64,000 nucleotides of DNA from assembly GCA_965232105.1 (NCBI GenBank), contig OZ246956.1, forward strand, positions 2,356,001 through 2,420,000. The letters run 5' to 3'. Below are positions 53,275 to 61,227 of this stretch, piece by piece; position 1 is the first letter of the stretch, and every line of letters begins with the position of its first letter. The DNA comes from Multivorans sp965232105 (GTDB taxonomy: Bacteria; Acidobacteriota; Thermoanaerobaculia; Multivoradales; Multivoraceae). A program made the translations under genes and the position numbers. The notes below the pieces were generated by a model. It saw only the letters and a list, made by a program, of their open reading frames with translations. It did no database searches and was not told where the DNA came from.

Positions 53275-54092
53275 GCGTGGACCAGAGCACGCCGCGGCCC
53301 CCGGTCACTGCGCGCACGGCGAGCACTTCGGGCGGTGGTTTGGCGCTGCGTTTCGTGGGGATGAGAGCGGTGCTGCGACGGGAGTTCCGCGGCTACTTCG
53401 CGTCGCCGCTGGGCTACATCTTCATCGTGATTTTCCTGATCGCGAGCGGCTACCTGATGGTGTCGCGCGATTTCGGCCGCTTCCTGGAGATGCGCGAGGC
53501 GAACCTCGACGCGCTCTTCAGCTACATGCCCTGGATCTTCGTCGTCCTGGTGCCGGCGGTGGCGATGCGCTTGTGGGCGGAGGAGCGCCGGTCCGGGACC
53601 GTCGAGCTGCTGCTCACCCTTCCGATCACGCTGGAGGGCTCGTACCTCGGCAAGTTCCTGGCCGGCTGGGCGTTCCTGGCGGTGTCGGTGTTGTTGACCT
53701 GGCCGGCCGTCTTCCAGGTCGCGCGGTTGGGCGATCCGGACTGGGGCGCGGTCTTTCTGAGCTACGTCGCCTCGCTGCTGGCGGCGGCGGTTCTGCTCGC
53801 GATCGGTCTGTTGTTCTCGGCGCTGTCGAAGAACCAGGTCGTCGCGTTCATTCTCGCGGTGGCCGCTTCGGTCGGCTTCCTGCTGATCGGGGTGCCGCAG
53901 ACGCAGGAGTTCGTGGGCAAGTGGTTCGGCGGCTACGTCGAGCGGGTGGTCTCGTCGCTGAGCCTGCTCGACCACTTCGAGACCCTGACGCGAGGCCTCC
54001 TGCAGTTGAACTCGTTGTTGTTCTTCGTTCTGTTCACCGCCGGCTGGCTGATCTGCGGCATGTTGGTGCTCAGCCGGACCAAGACGAACTGA
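53271..54092 (+). CDS. ABC-2 type permease (GldF-like)
   Basis: 273 residues with six membrane helices. ATG 53271 overlaps the ATPase stop (ATGA). Landmarks are VLRREFRGYFASPLGYIF (cytoplasmic start helix common to GldF), VPAVAMRLWAEERRSGTVEL and LLTLPITLEGSYLGKFLAGW. It is the membrane partner of the preceding ATPase. In Bacteroidota GldF works with GldA and GldG in motility, but in most phyla the substrate is unknown. Confidence 0.9.
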   Translation: MSVDQSTPRPPVTARTASTSGGGLALRFVGMRAVLRREFRGYFASPLGYIFIVIFLIASGYLMVSRDFGRFLEMREANLDALFSYMPWIFVVLVPAVAMRLWAEERRSGTVELLLTLPITLEGSYLGKFLAGWAFLAVSVLLTWPAVFQVARLGDPDWGAVFLSYVASLLAAAVLLAIGLLFSALSKNQVVAFILAVAASVGFLLIGVPQTQEFVGKWFGGYVERVVSSLSLLDHFETLTRGLLQLNSLLFFVLFTAGWLICGMLVLSRTKTN

Positions 54093-54126
54093 TGAGTCGC
54101 TCGACAGAGCCAGTGAGGGTTGGCAA

Positions 54127-56271
54127 ATGACTTCCGAACCGAACCTGAACCCGGATGCCGGCGCACCCGGTCGTCCGGACGCCGGCGCACCCGGTGGCCC
54201 GAAGGGGATGACCGTGGCGCGTGGCCGGACGGTGACCCTGGTCCTGATCGGCCTGTTGACCGTGCTCTCGATCCACGTCGCGAACGAGTGGCTGGAGGGA
54301 TGGCGCGTCGACTTCACGGGTGGCGATCTCTACTCGCTGACCGACGGCACGCACGCGATCATCGAACGCATGCAGGAGGAGGGCGTCAAGCCGCTCGACA
54401 TCCGGCTCTACTTCTCGGAGACCGCGGGCAAGACGCTGCCCAAGTTCGTCAAGGACTTCATCGGCTACGAGCGCTACCTGCGCAGCCTGCTGGGCGAGTA
54501 CGAGCGCGCCGCGGCGGGGAAGATCCGCGTCGAGACGATCGACCCGATTCCCGACAGCGACGACGCGGACCGGGCCGCCGAGGACGGCCTGGACGGCAAG
54601 CTGATCAACCAGGAGGGCGATCTCTTCTACTTCGGCCTGGCGATCGAGACCCAGACCGGCAGCAAGGAGACGATCGAGTTCCTTTGGCCGCAGGAGCAGG
54701 AGAACGTCGAGTATGAGATCTCGAAGAAGATCCACGGTCTGCTGTGGCCGGCGCGGCAGCGGGTTGGCGTGCTGTCGAGCCTGGAGGTCTTCGGCGGCGC
54801 CCAGGATCCGATGATGGCCCAGATGCTGGCGGCCCAGGGCCGCACGCCGGCGCAGAAGTGGATCATCGTCCAGGTGCTGGAGGATCTCTACGACGTCTCG
54901 CAGGTCGCGGCCGACGTGGACGAGATCTCGGCTGACGACGTCGACCTGCTGGTCGTGATCCACCCCAAGGGGCTTCCCGACAAGACGGTGTTCGCGATCG
55001 ACCAGTGGGTGGCTGCCGGTGGCAACACGTTGATCTTCCTCGACCCCTATGCGTTGGGCGACACGCCGCCGCAGAACCCGCAGCAGCCCTGGATGGCGCT
55101 TCAGTATGAGCCGGCCTCCAACCTTGAGCCGCTGCTCGATGCCTGGGGCCTGGAGCTTCCGGCGAACCGGTTCGCGGCCGACTTCGAGTTGGCGGCGCGG
55201 CGGCCGATGAGCCAGTTCGGCGCCGCGGAGTCGGTGATCATCGATCTCCAGGTCGATTCCACGCTCCACGAGGGTCTGCTGGACGAAGAGAATCCGATGT
55301 TGCGGGGCCTGTCGAACACGCGCTTCTTCCTCTCGGGTGCGCTGCGGGAGATCGGGGAGGGCGCCGCGGACGGGACGGACACAGAGGCTGGCGAGGCGGA
55401 TGAAGACGTCTCGGGACCAGCCTCTGGCGTCGAGTTGCGGCCCCTGATCTCGACCACGGCGGCCGCCGGCACCCTTGAGGTGCTGCCCGGTTTCGGCGGC
55501 GGCGACGGCCTGGCCTACACGGACCTGAACGATGGCGCCAAGCTGCGCGACGCGTTCGCGCCGGGAGAAGAGGCGCTGGCGCTAGCGTACGTCGTGCGCG
55601 GCAAGCTGCCGACCGCGTTTCCGGACGGCGTCGACTACCCGGACAGGGAGGCGGAGCGGCCGCCCAATCTGCCCCCCGAGATCGAGGTCCCGCCGCCCGA
55701 CAACGTGGAGATCATCCACCGCGATCCGTTGCCCGAGGAGGAGCGGAGCGAGGCGGCGGTCGTCGTGTTCGCGGATGTCGATTTCATTCACGACCAGATC
55801 GCCTTCCTGCAGAACCCGTTCGGAATCGTCCAGGCGGCGAACGACAACCACAAGGTGGTCCTCAACAGCATCGACTACCTGCTCGGTTCCCGGGACCTCA
55901 TGTCGGTTCGTGCCAAGAGCGGGATCAGCCGGCCGTTCCTCCGCTTCGACGAGATCGAAGCGCAGGCCGAACTCGACACGCTCGACCGCGAACGGCAGAT
56001 CCGCGAGGAGATCGAGACCTTCGAGGCGGAGCTGCGGGAGAAGCAGGGCGAGATCACCCAGCGCAACGCGGCTCTCTTCCAGAGGAAGCTGCAGGAGGAA
56101 GTCGACGAGTTGAACGAGCGGATCCTGGAGGGCAACCGGGAACTGCGGGACATCCGCAAGGGCCGGCGCGAGTCGTTGGAACGTGAGGAGTCCATGGTGC
56201 GCTTCGCCGTCATCGGGTGGATGCCCATCGTCGTACTGCTGATCGGTCTGTACCGCGCCCGCGGGCGCTAA
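54127..56271 (+). CDS. GldG-family ABC auxiliary protein
   Basis: 714 residues. A proline/glycine-rich N terminus holds two 24-bp tandem copies of GCCGGCGCACCCGGT coding sequence (54157 and 54181). A membrane helix (about 37-56), an extracytoplasmic ABC-transport auxiliary domain (about 60-400: VDFTGGDLYSLTDGTHAII; LRLYFSETAGK-like RLYFSETAGKTLPKF), an acidic insert (about 415-440), a coiled-coil stretch (about 620-690) and a final helix (VIGWMPIVVLLIGLY) follow. It follows the permease by 34 bp. DUF4340 protein is the next gene. Confidence 0.88.
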   Translation: MTSEPNLNPDAGAPGRPDAGAPGGPKGMTVARGRTVTLVLIGLLTVLSIHVANEWLEGWRVDFTGGDLYSLTDGTHAIIERMQEEGVKPLDIRLYFSETAGKTLPKFVKDFIGYERYLRSLLGEYERAAAGKIRVETIDPIPDSDDADRAAEDGLDGKLINQEGDLFYFGLAIETQTGSKETIEFLWPQEQENVEYEISKKIHGLLWPARQRVGVLSSLEVFGGAQDPMMAQMLAAQGRTPAQKWIIVQVLEDLYDVSQVAADVDEISADDVDLLVVIHPKGLPDKTVFAIDQWVAAGGNTLIFLDPYALGDTPPQNPQQPWMALQYEPASNLEPLLDAWGLELPANRFAADFELAARRPMSQFGAAESVIIDLQVDSTLHEGLLDEENPMLRGLSNTRFFLSGALREIGEGAADGTDTEAGEADEDVSGPASGVELRPLISTTAAAGTLEVLPGFGGGDGLAYTDLNDGAKLRDAFAPGEEALALAYVVRGKLPTAFPDGVDYPDREAERPPNLPPEIEVPPPDNVEIIHRDPLPEEERSEAAVVVFADVDFIHDQIAFLQNPFGIVQAANDNHKVVLNSIDYLLGSRDLMSVRAKSGISRPFLRFDEIEAQAELDTLDRERQIREEIETFEAELREKQGEITQRNAALFQRKLQEEVDELNERILEGNRELRDIRKGRRESLEREESMVRFAVIGWMPIVVLLIGLYRARGR

Positions 56272-56279
56272 GGGTTCGC

Positions 56280-56388
56280 ATGAAACTGGCCGCGAACAGG
56301 AGCCGGCCTTGCGGCCGGCGCGGCTGTTTGGCCGCCTGCGGCGGCAGCCGGCGTGGACGCCGGCGCACCCAGTCGCGGCCAGTTCCAT
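56280..56388. repeat. Cloverleaf-like multi-hairpin intergenic element (109 bp)
   Basis: Outer arms 56280-56295 and 56373-56388 are complementary at 15 of 16 positions. Between them sit three hairpins: 56302-56319 (7-bp stem, TTGC loop), 56331-56345 (6-bp stem, TGC loop) and 56347-56364 (stem of 7-8 bp). GCCGGCGCACCC at 56359-56370 leads into the right arm, as it does in the element at 40023. It lies inside an operon, between the GldG-like and DUF4340 genes. Confidence 0.65.
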
Positions 56389-56413
56389 GCCTTTACGATT
56401 GGGAGATATCGGC

Positions 56414-57475
56414 ATGAGTCAGGTGAACAAGAGGCTCGTGGCGGCGGCGGTGGCGCTGCTGGCCCTTTCCATCTTCAGCTACTGGAACAGCGTCTCCCGC
56501 GCCGAGCGTTTCGAGCGCGGACAGAAGTTCCTGCCCAACCTGAATCCGGACGAGATTGCCCGGGTGGAGATCGTCCAGGGCGGGGAGCAGGTCACCCTGA
56601 GCCGGCAGGGGGACATCTACGTGGTCGAGGAGTCCCATGACTACCGGGCCCGCAACGAGGGCGTGAATCGCCTGGTGCGCAGCCTGCTCGACATCGAACT
56701 CGCGAAGGAGGTCGGCGCGAGCGAGAGCCTGGCGGCGGAACTCGGCATCGACCCGCCCGGCGAGGACACGGTCGAGGTGGCCCTTGGGAACGCTGCCGGC
56801 AACGACATGGTGCGCCTGCGCGTAGGCGCCCGGTTCGAGGGCGGCAGCGGCAACTACGTGCGGCGCCTCGACGGCGAGGAGGCGCCGATCTTCCTGACCG
56901 ACGCGACGGTGCTGATCGACAGCACCGCCGACCAGTTCCTGCAGAAGGAAATCGTCGACGTCTCGGGTAGCGATGTCGTGCGGATCGACGGCCCGGACTT
57001 CACCTTCAGTACCGGCGACGAAGATGGCGCCGTGATGGCGCTCGAGAGGGTACCGGCGGGCAAGCAGGAGAAGACGAGCGAGGTCGGCAGGGTGAAGAAC
57101 TTCCTTTCCCGGCTGCGGTTCTCCGAGGTCTTCCTCGCCGACGCGGAAGAGGTGGCGGATCTGTCGTTCACCGACGAGTTCCGCTACGAGCTGGAGGACG
57201 GATCCGGCTACCTCGTCTCCGTCGCGGCAAGGGAAGACGATCGCTACGTCCGTATCGGCGGCTACCACACGGTGCAGCAGGTGGAGATCGAGCGGGACAC
57301 GCCGGACGAGGAGCTCCAGGAGAAGGCGGACATTCTGAACCGGGCGGAGGAGATGCAGGAGTTCAACGACTACCACGGCTCCTGGGTCTACAAGCTGGAC
57401 AGCTTCACCGGCGAGAAGCTCGACCTGCGCCGCGCGGACCTGATCGAAGACGTCGACGTCGACGAAGAGAGCTGA
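56414..57475 (+). CDS. DUF4340 domain protein of the Gld-type ABC module
   Basis: 353 residues from ATG 56414, with GGGAG ten bases upstream. One N-terminal anchor helix (about 8-24, AAAVALLALSIFSYW) leads to an extracytoplasmic beta-rich DUF4340 domain (LPNLNPDEIARVEIVQGGEQ; YVVEESHDYRARNEGVNRLV). The C terminus is acidic (EDVDVDEES). The domain is nearly always next to GldG-like proteins; its work is unknown, perhaps holding the complex in the envelope. The intergenic space ahead carries the cloverleaf-like element. Confidence 0.88.
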   Translation: MSQVNKRLVAAAVALLALSIFSYWNSVSRAERFERGQKFLPNLNPDEIARVEIVQGGEQVTLSRQGDIYVVEESHDYRARNEGVNRLVRSLLDIELAKEVGASESLAAELGIDPPGEDTVEVALGNAAGNDMVRLRVGARFEGGSGNYVRRLDGEEAPIFLTDATVLIDSTADQFLQKEIVDVSGSDVVRIDGPDFTFSTGDEDGAVMALERVPAGKQEKTSEVGRVKNFLSRLRFSEVFLADAEEVADLSFTDEFRYELEDGSGYLVSVAAREDDRYVRIGGYHTVQQVEIERDTPDEELQEKADILNRAEEMQEFNDYHGSWVYKLDSFTGEKLDLRRADLIEDVDVDEES

Positions 57476-57592
57476 GCCCGGTTCGAGGCGGACTCTCCGC
57501 TCTGCGGACATCGGAGCGCCCGGCTGCTATGTTTCGCCGCGCCCGTCGCGGCTGATCGCGGCGAAGCGTTCAGATACAAAGGAGCATTGAGA

Positions 57593-57967
57593 ATGCTGGG
57601 ATACTGCACGATCGGCGTGAATGACATGGAGCGGGCGAAGACGTTCTACGACGCCCTGCTTGGCGAACTGGGCGCCGCCCGGACCTTCGGCATGGACCGG
57701 ATCCAGTTCTACGGCTCGGAACCCGCGGGGGCGATGCTCGCCATCTGCATTCCCTACGACAAGCAGCCGCAGGCGCCCGGCAACGGCAACATGGTCGCCA
57801 TCCCGGCGGGTTCGGAGGAGAACGTGGACAAGCTTCACGCCAAGGCGCTCGAACTCGGCGGCACCGATGAAGGCGCGCCCGGCGCGCGGCTGCCCACCTT
57901 CTACGGTGCCTACGTCCGCGACCTCGATGGGAACAAGCTCTGCTTCTTCCAGATGTCGGCCGGGTAA
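57593..57967 (+). CDS. VOC (glyoxalase/bleomycin-resistance) family protein
   Basis: 124 residues from ATG 57593, with AAGGAG nine bases upstream. It has the VOC beta-alpha-beta-beta-beta layout: LGYCTIGVNDMERAKTFYDA, then PGNGNMVAIPAGSEENVDKL, and FYGAYVRDLDGNKLCFFQ with the C-terminal metal-site region. VOC proteins include glyoxalases, dioxygenases and antibiotic-binding proteins; nothing here selects one. It stands alone between the ABC module and the TPR gene. Confidence 0.87.
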   Translation: MLGYCTIGVNDMERAKTFYDALLGELGAARTFGMDRIQFYGSEPAGAMLAICIPYDKQPQAPGNGNMVAIPAGSEENVDKLHAKALELGGTDEGAPGARLPTFYGAYVRDLDGNKLCFFQMSAG

Positions 57968-58022
57968 GTCCAGATCGTCAGCGGCAACAAGCTTCGCGGA
58001 GCGACTGTTACGCTGACCGCCC

Positions 58023-59387
58023 GTGTCCGGCTACGCCGTCCTCCTGCTGAGCGTCATCGCGGCGCTTGTTCCGGGCCAGGTCGGTCCAGGCCAGGTTGTC
58101 CCGGAATCAGCCGATCCGGTCAAGGCTCTTGCGGATGCCCGTGCGGCGGTTGAGCGCTCCCCTTCCGGGTTCGTGCCGGCGCTGGCGGTGGCTCGGGCGC
58201 TGACCGTTCTTGGCCGTTCGGAGGATGCACTCGCGGCGTTTGCCCACGCCCGGTCTCTGCTGCCGGAAGGCGTGGGCGCCAGCGAAACCGTGGATGCCGT
58301 CGAACTCGCCTACCTGGCGCCAGCTCTCCTGCTCCGCGATCTCGACCGCACCGGGGAGGCAATCCGGCTGCTTGAGTCGGCGGTGAGTCGGCGGCTCGAC
58401 AGCGCCGACATTCACGAGCAGTTGGCCCTGCTCCAGCTAGCCGAGGGTCAGGCGGAGCAGGCGCTGGCGGCGGTCGATGCGGCTTTGGCCGAGGAGCTCG
58501 AGAGTCCCGGCCTGCACTTCGCGCGCGGTCTCGCCCTGGCTCGCGATCCGGAGCGCCGCCGCGAGGCTCTGGACACCCTTCGGAGTGTTCTCGAGGATGG
58601 CGTTGACGAGCCGGTCGTGGTGCATCTGGAAATCGCCGACCTGCTATCGGCGGAGGCGCGCTACCCGGAGGCGCTCGAGCATCTTCGCGCCGCCGAGGAA
58701 CTCGCCAGCGGCGAACCGGAAGTGGTCTACCGTCTCGGACGGACGCTTGCCGCGGCCGGCGACCGGGAAGGCGCCCAGGCCGCGCTGGAACGCTATCGCG
58801 CACTGCAGGGCGCCCGGGATCGGGCCGCCGAGGCGGAACGCGCGGCATCGGCGAACGTGGCGTCGGGCCTGTCCGAAGCGCGGCGGCTGGCAGAGCAGGG
58901 CGAGCTCGAAGCGGCCTCCGAGCACCTGGGCGGTTTGCTCAAGGCCTATCCGGACCATCCGCGGACGGCGGACATCCACTCGCTGCGAGCCAAGGCTCTG
59001 TTCTCGATGGGACGAGCCGCCGAAGCGGCGGCGAGCATCGCGAATGCGCGGTTGCTGCAGCGGAACCGGGTCGAGCACCACTACCTCGAAGGGCTCTTCC
59101 TGCACACCGACGGCCGCGCCGGGGAGGCGGCGCCGGCCCTCGAGCGGGCACTGGCCCTCGATCCGGATCTCGGCGAGGCGCATGCGCTATTGGGAATGAT
59201 CGCGGCCGAGGCCGGACGCCCGCGGGAAGCCGCGGAGCGGATGGAACGGGCGCTCGCGCACGGACTCGACGGTAACGCGGCGCTCCGCCTCAACTACGCC
59301 CGGGTTCTGGACTCGCTGGGTCGGGTGGAGGAGGCGGCGGCGCAGATGCGGGCCTTTGATCGGTTGCGGGCTACTCCGCCCCGTTAG
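58023..59387 (+). CDS. TPR-repeat protein, exported
   Basis: 454 residues from GTG 58023. A hydrophobic start (GYAVLLLSVIAALVPG) is a signal peptide or anchor. Most of the chain then consists of about ten TPR-like helical pairs, with Ala/Leu-rich units such as AEGQAEQALAAVDAAL, YPEALEHLRAAEELASG and GRAGEAAPALERALALDP. TPR arrays bind partner proteins; no catalytic part is seen. A strongly promoter-like, repeat-rich interval follows it. Confidence 0.85.
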   Translation: MSGYAVLLLSVIAALVPGQVGPGQVVPESADPVKALADARAAVERSPSGFVPALAVARALTVLGRSEDALAAFAHARSLLPEGVGASETVDAVELAYLAPALLLRDLDRTGEAIRLLESAVSRRLDSADIHEQLALLQLAEGQAEQALAAVDAALAEELESPGLHFARGLALARDPERRREALDTLRSVLEDGVDEPVVVHLEIADLLSAEARYPEALEHLRAAEELASGEPEVVYRLGRTLAAAGDREGAQAALERYRALQGARDRAAEAERAASANVASGLSEARRLAEQGELEAASEHLGGLLKAYPDHPRTADIHSLRAKALFSMGRAAEAAASIANARLLQRNRVEHHYLEGLFLHTDGRAGEAAPALERALALDPDLGEAHALLGMIAAEAGRPREAAERMERALAHGLDGNAALRLNYARVLDSLGRVEEAAAQMRAFDRLRATPPR

Positions 59388-59507
59388 CGTTAGCCGTCCC
59401 TCTTTCGCGTTGCACCTCGTCCTCGACCGTGACCGCCATGCGGCGCTCACCGAGGAACGCTCCGCCCACAGGGGATTGGCGAGGCCCCCGCTCGCGATCA
59501 CTTCTCG

Positions 59508-59577
59508 TTGGACAGCCAGGGCTGTTCCAAAGTCGTTGACAAAGCGTTGACTTGACAGGTGACTTGTCCGTTGGACA
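59508..59577. promoter_or_regulatory. Cluster of inverted repeats around TTGGACAG
   Basis: TTGGACAGCC (59508-59517) faces GCTGTTCCAA (59521-59530) as an imperfect inverted repeat. TGTCC (59565-59569) faces GGACA (59573-59577) with three bases between. TTGGACAGC itself recurs at 59508 and 59571. Several TTGAC runs lie between. This looks like a set of operator half-sites upstream of the gene at 59634. Confidence 0.4.
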
Positions 59578-59587
59578 GCGCCCAGTC

Positions 59588-59616
59588 TTGACAGATGTCT
59601 GAATGGTGATTGTAGA
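59588..59616 (+). promoter_or_regulatory. Candidate sigma-70 promoter
   Basis: TTGACA at 59588-59593, a 17-bp spacer and TGTAGA at 59611-59616. The -35 matches consensus fully and the -10 at three of six positions. The next 50 bp lead to a strong AGGAGG site ahead of ATG 59668. Confidence 0.4.
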
Positions 59617-59633
59617 TTTGGGAAGCTGCTACG

Positions 59634-61184
59634 TTGACGACTACCGAACAGAATGAGGAGGAACTCCATGAAGACGAACGCGGTCGGTTTGGTTGCGCCT
59701 GCTCCTGCCCTTCCGTGACGGGCGAGCCCCGGAGGCTTGACTACCCGATCTTCTACTGCGGCCGCGGATCCGCACCCAGTGGCGGGACGTACTCCGTTGC
59801 GTCGCTCCAGCGGACTGCAATACGCCTTCAGCGGTGCCTAAGTGCGTACGCTCCACTACAGCGGTGCCTACGCGCCATCGCTACGGACCTCGAGCGAATC
59901 GGCAGGCTCGCCAGGCGGCAGACTTTCGTGTGCCTTGGCGTCCTGGCCGTGGCAAGTCCGGTCGTGCTTGTCGCGGATTCGGGTGGTCCCGCGTTGGACG
60001 GGCTGGCGCCGTTGGAGCTTCCGGAAGAAGTAGCCACCGCCAGCGATCTTCGGTGGAGCGAGGACGGGGTTCTGCTGCTGGGCGTCGACGATCATGGGGT
60101 CTATTCCTGGCGGGTGGGCGCGGACCATGCGGAACTGTTCGTCACCCTGGCGGGGTCGCCGCTCAGCGCCGTGGGCAGGAATCAGAAGTACTCTCGCCTG
60201 GGCGGTTTCTCCGCCGGGGCGCTAGCGGTCTCGAGCTTCGCCGATGGAGTGCTTCGCCATGAGGAAGGTGAGTTCAGCTACTCCAAGGCCGTCTCGCTCG
60301 TAGGCGATGTCGACCGACGCCACGGCAGGACGGCCATCGTCGGAGTCAACCGCGGCGAGGACGGCGACTGGGAAGACCGCCTTGCCTGGTTGATCCGCGA
60401 GGACGGAACGGTTCGCGGTCTTCTGCCGAGGCGGACCGAGAGCAGCCACTGGAGCCTCGCCAAGTATCTGGGAGTAGTGCGCGTTCTGTCCGAAGAGCGA
60501 GTTCTGGTCATTCCCGGCCTGGAGCCGGGAGTCTTCCTCTACGACGGGAGCGGTCGCCTCCGGGACACGCTGGGAACCGAGGCGTTGTTCGCCGAGAGCC
60601 CGTGGAGGATCACTCCCGAACAGGACCGGCTGCTGATAGAGAAGGCGTGGCGTGCGGCGTGGCTGAGTCAGCATCGGGTGGTTGACGAAGCGGTGGCCGA
60701 CGACCGCGGCAACATCTTCTTGTTCGTGCGTCACGTGCCGAAGGGACTGCCCTACCCGGAGGATATCTCCCTGGATTCTCGGGGGGAGGTGAGCGGAAGC
60801 GTGGCGGCCCAGCACCGGGACTTGCTTGAGAGAATCGAGAAAGAAGGCCTTGAACCTGCTGAACCGACGGGCGAAGGCGGGCCCAGGACGTTCAAGATCA
60901 CGGATCCGGAATTGGTGGACGCGTTTCTTCGCATCAAGGAACCCCAGCGCGCGGAGCAGCTCGCCAAGGTCTGCTGGGACTTGGTCCACGCCCATGTCGA
61001 CGAGCTTCGGGCCGCGACGAAGACAGACTGCGTCGTTGAGTCGGAGTTTGCGGACAGGAGGCTACGGGCGGATGCGGACGGCGTCAGAGTGGCGATCCTG
61101 CTTCAAGGCAACACCTACCGTCCGGACGGGCCGGTGCGGCCGGCCGAGGTGTTCGAAGCGCGGCTGGTTCCTCCGGGGCCGTAG
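59634..61184 (+). CDS. Membrane-anchored or exported protein of unknown function
   Basis: The open frame gives 516 residues from TTG 59634, which has no good ribosome site, so the real start may be later. The first 90 residues are Cys/Arg-rich with a doubled unit LQRCL (30-bp period, 59829 and 59859). A hydrophobic anchor follows (about 98-115, FVCLGVLAVASPVVLVA), then a region reminiscent of beta-propeller blades (DLRWSEDGVLLLGVDDHGVY; VLVIPGLEPGVFLYDGSGRL) and a helical C terminus. No family recognised. It precedes a large carboxypeptidase-regulatory-like protein by 43 bp on the same strand. Confidence 0.55.
   Translation: MTTTEQNEEELHEDERGRFGCACSCPSVTGEPRRLDYPIFYCGRGSAPSGGTYSVASLQRTAIRLQRCLSAYAPLQRCLRAIATDLERIGRLARRQTFVCLGVLAVASPVVLVADSGGPALDGLAPLELPEEVATASDLRWSEDGVLLLGVDDHGVYSWRVGADHAELFVTLAGSPLSAVGRNQKYSRLGGFSAGALAVSSFADGVLRHEEGEFSYSKAVSLVGDVDRRHGRTAIVGVNRGEDGDWEDRLAWLIREDGTVRGLLPRRTESSHWSLAKYLGVVRVLSEERVLVIPGLEPGVFLYDGSGRLRDTLGTEALFAESPWRITPEQDRLLIEKAWRAAWLSQHRVVDEAVADDRGNIFLFVRHVPKGLPYPEDISLDSRGEVSGSVAAQHRDLLERIEKEGLEPAEPTGEGGPRTFKITDPELVDAFLRIKEPQRAEQLAKVCWDLVHAHVDELRAATKTDCVVESEFADRRLRADADGVRVAILLQGNTYRPDGPVRPAEVFEARLVPPGP
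59668..59718 (+). CDS. Possible 16-residue leader peptide with a strong ribosome site
   Basis: ATG 59668 is preceded by GAGGAGG at the ideal distance and encodes only MKTNAVGLVAPAPALP before TGA 59716. It overlaps the longer frame 59634-61184 in another frame. It could be a leader peptide that couples or attenuates translation of the larger gene, or mark its original start before a frame change. There is no codon pattern typical of amino-acid attenuators. Confidence 0.3.
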   Translation: MKTNAVGLVAPAPALP

Positions 61185-61227
61185 CGGCCCTGTGAGGAAG
61201 TCGCACTGCAAGCCATCGTCTCGCCCG

